A DNA stretch of 32,151 nt from an uncultured Anaerolineales bacterium (lineage in GTDB: Bacteria > Chloroflexota > Anaerolineae > UBA4142). Under the pieces are notes generated by a model, which saw only the letters and a list, made by a program, of their open reading frames with translations, did not search any database and had not been told where the DNA came from. This document shows positions 29,079-32,151 of this stretch, piece after piece (within the stretch, counting starts at the first letter, position 1; each line of letters begins with the position of its first letter). The stretch is from positions 1 through 32,151 of the forward strand of contig CAIKBD010000268.1 in assembly GCA_903825565.1 (NCBI GenBank), in the 5' to 3' direction. Made by a program: the position numbers and the translations under genes.

Positions 29079-31730
29079 ATGCCAAATGTAATTATTGATA
29101 ACAAACCAGTGTCCGTGCCGAATGGCACACTCGTCGTCGAAGCCGCCAAGCAAGCGGGCGTTGACATCCCCGTTTTTTGCTATCATCCGAAATTGCAACC
29201 GGTCGGCATGTGCCGCATGTGCCTCGTCGAAGTGGGTACGCCGAAACGCGGCAAGGACGGACAAATTGAAACGGACGCGAACGGCAAGCCGGTGATCGCG
29301 TGGATGCCCAAACCGCAAGCGGCATGCACGACGGTCGTCTCGGAAGGGATGGCGGTGCGGACGGATACCGCGCAAGTTGCGGATGCGCGCCGCGCGATTG
29401 TCGAATTTTTGCTGACGAGTCATCCGCTTGATTGCCCGATTTGCGACAAGGGCGGCGAGTGTCCTCTGCAAAACTTGACGATGGCGTACGGGCCCGGCAC
29501 GTCGCGTTTTCCGGTCGAATCGAAATTTCACAACGAGAAACGCGTGCCGCTCGGCGATTTGATTATGCTCGACCGCGAACGCTGTATCCAATGCTCGCGG
29601 TGCGTGCGTTTTCAAAGCGAAATCGCGGACGATCCGGTGCTGGGTTTTCAGGCGCGCGGGCGCGGCTTGGAAATCACCACGCTGTCCGATCCGCCGTTCG
29701 ATTCCAAGTTCAGCGGCAACACGATTGATATTTGTCCGGTCGGCGCGCTCACCTCGCGCGACTTTCGCCTGAGCGCGCGCACCTGGGAACTGCGCGATTA
29801 TCCCAGCGTCTGCGCGCACTGCTCCGTCGGGTGCAATTTGTTGATCGGCGAACGCGATCACGCGATCAAGCGCATCGTTCCGCGCGAGAACGAAGCGGTC
29901 AACGAAATTTGGCTGTGCGACAAGGGGCGTTTCGCGCATCACTTTGCGACAGCGCCGGGGCGTTTGACCCAGCCGCTCATTCGGCGCAACGGCAAACTCG
30001 AAACGGCAAGTTGGAACGAGGCGCTCGATCTCGTCGCGTCGAAATTCGCCGAGATCAAAAAACAAAACGGCGCGCACGCGCTTGGCGGGTTTGGCGGCGA
30101 CCGCGCGGCGAACGAAGATTTATATCTGTTCCAAAAATTATTCCGTCACGTAATCGAATCGCCGAACTTGGAACATCGCGTCGGCTGGAGCGCGACGAAC
30201 GTCGGCGCGGATTTGGTGCGGCTGTACGGCGCGGGCGTTGGTACGAACCTGGGTTCGCTCGACAAAAACGTAACCGTGCTGGTGATTGGCGCAGACCCGG
30301 AAGAAGAGCAACCGGTCTTGCGCTTGCGGCTCACGCGGAGCGCGAAAAATTTCGGCGCGCAGTTGATCGTGGCGAACGGGCGCGTGACGAAACTGGCAAA
30401 GCACGCGAAGCAAGCGGTGATTTATCGGCACGGGGGCGAGGCGGCGTTCCTCCTGGGAATGACGCGCGCGATTTTGGACGAGCATCTCGAAAACCAGGAG
30501 TTTGCGGCGACGCGGATTACGAACTTGAGCGCGTTCGCCAAATCGCTTGAAGCGTACTCGGTCGAAAAATGCGCCGAATTATCCGGCGTGAGCGTCGAGG
30601 CGATCCGCGGCGCGGCGCGTGCGTTCGCGCAAGCGCCGAACGGGTTGATCGTGTACGGTCGCGAGGCAATGTTCGCGCAACAAAGCGATCTTGCCGTGGC
30701 GTCCGGCATCGCCACCTTGTTGCTGATCACCGGGCATGTGGGCCGCGCGAACAATGGTCTCGTCGCGCTGTATCCGCACAATAATTCGACCGGCGCGCTG
30801 GATTTCGGTTTGATGCCGGATCACGGCTTGGGGCGGGCGCAACTCGGCGTCAAGGGTTTGGCGGCGCGCGAGCTGGCAACGGGCAAGGTGCGCGCGCTCT
30901 ACGTGATGGCGTGCGATCCGGCGGCGGATGGCGCGTTCGTCAAGCCGGAATTTCTCGTCGCGCAAGATTTGTTCCTGACCGATACGGCACAACTGGCGGA
31001 TGTGGTTTTGCCGGCGCAAGCGTTCGCGGAGCGTGAAGGCACGTTCACGAACACGGAACGGCGCGTGCAACTATTCCGCGCGGCGCTAAAACCGATGGGC
31101 GAAACAAAACCCGATTGGTGGATCATCGCGGAAATTTCGAAACGGCTGGGGAGCGGTTGGAATTATGGATCCGCGCGCGAGATTATGGATGAGATCGCCG
31201 CAAAGGTTCCGCTGTACGCCGGGATGAATTACGCGACGCTCGCGGAAAATGTCCAACTGCCGCGTCCGCGCGCGGGGCAAGGCAATGCGAGTCATGCGCC
31301 GACCGAGATCGCAATGGGTGATCTCGAAAATATTTCGAGCGGCAAAACGTGGGCGAGTGTGGCGGAGAGCGATGCGAGCGTCAAGTTCGAGTTGATGTGG
31401 AACGAGCCGAAGGGTCAGGGGGCAGGGGCCAGGGGTCAGTATACGCTTGCTGTGGCGCGTGTGATTTATGATCGCGGCACGCTCGTGAGCCAAACGCCGA
31501 TTGTGCAACCGCGCGTGCCGGCGCTGTACCTCGAAATCAATTCCCAGGATGCGCAAGCGCTTGGCATCGTGCGCGGCGCGCGCGTGCGTGTAACATTCGA
31601 GGCGCGCGTGATCGAAGCGCCGGCGAACGTGGATGGGCGGGTGCCGCCGGGCGTTGTGTTGATGCCGCAAAATCTCGGTGGCGCGTTGGCGTTGCCGCTG
31701 GGCGCGCGCGTGGAAATCGAAAAGGTGTAA
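29079..31730 (+). CDS. nuoG: NADH-quinone oxidoreductase subunit G
   Basis: An 883-aa subunit passing electrons from NuoF towards NuoI. All N-terminal cluster ligands are present: N1b C34, C45, C48, C83; N5 H115, C119, C122, C128; N4 C169, C172, C175, C219; and the off-path N7 C245, C248, C252, C280, which only some bacteria keep. A molybdopterin-oxidoreductase-like domain follows from about residue 300, ending with a molydopterin-binding-like C-terminal domain after about 790. A GGGTCAGGGGGCAGGGG-type repeat is read in frame at about 777-788 in the joint between these. nuoI follows directly; nuoH is not between them. Confidence 0.95.
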   Translation: MPNVIIDNKPVSVPNGTLVVEAAKQAGVDIPVFCYHPKLQPVGMCRMCLVEVGTPKRGKDGQIETDANGKPVIAWMPKPQAACTTVVSEGMAVRTDTAQVADARRAIVEFLLTSHPLDCPICDKGGECPLQNLTMAYGPGTSRFPVESKFHNEKRVPLGDLIMLDRERCIQCSRCVRFQSEIADDPVLGFQARGRGLEITTLSDPPFDSKFSGNTIDICPVGALTSRDFRLSARTWELRDYPSVCAHCSVGCNLLIGERDHAIKRIVPRENEAVNEIWLCDKGRFAHHFATAPGRLTQPLIRRNGKLETASWNEALDLVASKFAEIKKQNGAHALGGFGGDRAANEDLYLFQKLFRHVIESPNLEHRVGWSATNVGADLVRLYGAGVGTNLGSLDKNVTVLVIGADPEEEQPVLRLRLTRSAKNFGAQLIVANGRVTKLAKHAKQAVIYRHGGEAAFLLGMTRAILDEHLENQEFAATRITNLSAFAKSLEAYSVEKCAELSGVSVEAIRGAARAFAQAPNGLIVYGREAMFAQQSDLAVASGIATLLLITGHVGRANNGLVALYPHNNSTGALDFGLMPDHGLGRAQLGVKGLAARELATGKVRALYVMACDPAADGAFVKPEFLVAQDLFLTDTAQLADVVLPAQAFAEREGTFTNTERRVQLFRAALKPMGETKPDWWIIAEISKRLGSGWNYGSAREIMDEIAAKVPLYAGMNYATLAENVQLPRPRAGQGNASHAPTEIAMGDLENISSGKTWASVAESDASVKFELMWNEPKGQGAGARGQYTLAVARVIYDRGTLVSQTPIVQPRVPALYLEINSQDAQALGIVRGARVRVTFEARVIEAPANVDGRVPPGVVLMPQNLGGALALPLGARVEIEKV
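31411..31441. repeat. GGGGCCAGGGGTCAG-type repeat inside nuoG
   Basis: Short words of the type GGGTCAG/GGGGCAG are repeated here and read in frame in NuoG as a Gly/Gln/Ala/Arg-rich joint (about residues 778-788). It is like the other in-frame repeat inserts of this window. Confidence 0.6.
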
Positions 31731-31762
31731 GATTCTTTGCCGTTGGGCTCTGAGGTTTGAAT

Positions 31763-32151
31763 ATGGCTTTTCCCGACATTGGCGCGATTTTCAAAGGTAT
31801 GTCCGTGACCCTGCGTGAAATGCTCACGCCGCCGGTCACGATCCAATATCCCAAGGTGAAACGTCCGGTCGCCGCGCGGTTTCGTGGGCGGCACGAGTTG
31901 AAACGTCACACGAACGGACTGGAAAAGTGTATCGGCTGTTCGTTGTGCGCCGCGGCGTGTCCCGCCGATGCGATCTATGTCGAGCCGGCGGAACAGACGG
32001 ACGCCGCGCGGTTTTCGCCCGGCGAGCGGTTTGCCCAACGCTACGAGATCAACCTGCTACGCTGTATCTACTGCGGCTTTTGCGAAGAGGCGTGCCCCAC
32101 GGGCGCAATCGTGCTGGAGCACGAATACGAATTAGCGTACTATGATCGGCG
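31763..32151 (+). CDS. nuoI: NADH-quinone oxidoreductase subunit I (partial, cut by window end)
   Basis: The first 129 codons of the complex I ferredoxin-like subunit. Two 4Fe-4S motifs are complete: C56, C59, C62, C66 ([12 protein letters not shown]) and C101, C104, C107, C111 ([12 protein letters not shown]), binding clusters N6a and N6b that hand electrons to NuoB. ATG 31763 has TGAGGT eight bases upstream. The start is 32 bp after the nuoG stop. The 3' part lies outside the window. Confidence 0.92.
   Translation, partial: MAFPDIGAIFKGMSVTLREMLTPPVTIQYPKVKRPVAARFRGRHELKRHTNGLEKCIGCSLCAAACPADAIYVEPAEQTDAARFSPGERFAQRYEINLLRCIYCGFCEEACPTGAIVLEHEYELAYYDR

Overview
The window looks like chromosomal DNA of a Chloroflexota bacterium, most likely of the Anaerolineae. 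The reasons are a G+C-rich coding bias, a peptide-binding lipoprotein with a long Pro/Ala/Thr linker, a fused NuoC-NuoD, a MutL with an endonuclease motif, and many short 'word-like' repeats between and inside genes. The taxonomic call is inference. No rRNA, tRNA, CRISPR array, transposase or integrase was seen.

Layout. (1) Positions 1-9714 are read from the minus strand. A 54-bp tandem repeat overlaps the end of an MFS exporter gene. The exporter is preceded by two tandem GNAT acetyltransferases with 4-bp gene overlaps. Upstream of these three genes lies an unannotated control region: a near-consensus promoter, a 16-codon leader peptide with a strong ribosome binding site, and two intrinsic terminators whose arms can pair in competing ways. 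A MITE-like repeat follows, then mutL, an RCK-gated K+ channel gene and mutS, closely packed under a promoter predicted to give a leaderless mutS mRNA. Next is a radical SAM/SPASM protein with an N-terminal AbrB-like domain and a structured 5' leader. (2) Positions 9984-17483 (+) hold a dipeptide/oligopeptide ABC transporter (binding lipoprotein, two permeases, two ATPases) followed within 8 bp by a response regulator and a histidine kinase, closed by a terminator. (3) Positions 17592-21550 (+) hold a metallo-beta-lactamase-fold protein, a 62-aa single-span membrane protein, a zinc-ribbon protein and a P-type cation ATPase, closed by a strong terminator. (4) Positions 21701-24235 (+) hold a uridine/purine phosphorylase-family enzyme and adenine deaminase. 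(5) Positions 24374-32151 (+) hold a respiratory complex I operon, nuoB, nuoCD, nuoF, nuoG and nuoI (cut by the window end). It carries two foreign inserts: a four-helix-bundle (23S intervening-sequence type) gene bounded by inverted repeats between nuoCD and nuoF, and a RelE-type toxin-antitoxin pair between nuoF and nuoG. nuoA, nuoE and nuoH are absent from their usual places.

The strongest candidate for an undescribed system is the leader-peptide attenuator of the GNAT-GNAT-MFS operon. Its peptide contains Phe-Val-Ile, resembling the macrolide-stalling leader ErmCL, and its RNA segments can form 1:2, 2:3 and 3:4 pairings. Other notable items are the inverted-repeat-bounded four-helix cassette in the nuo operon, low-complexity repeats inserted in frame in mutS, mutL, adenine deaminase and nuoG, and a recurrent CCTGGG(A/T) word that appears in all reading frames and brings in otherwise rare codons.
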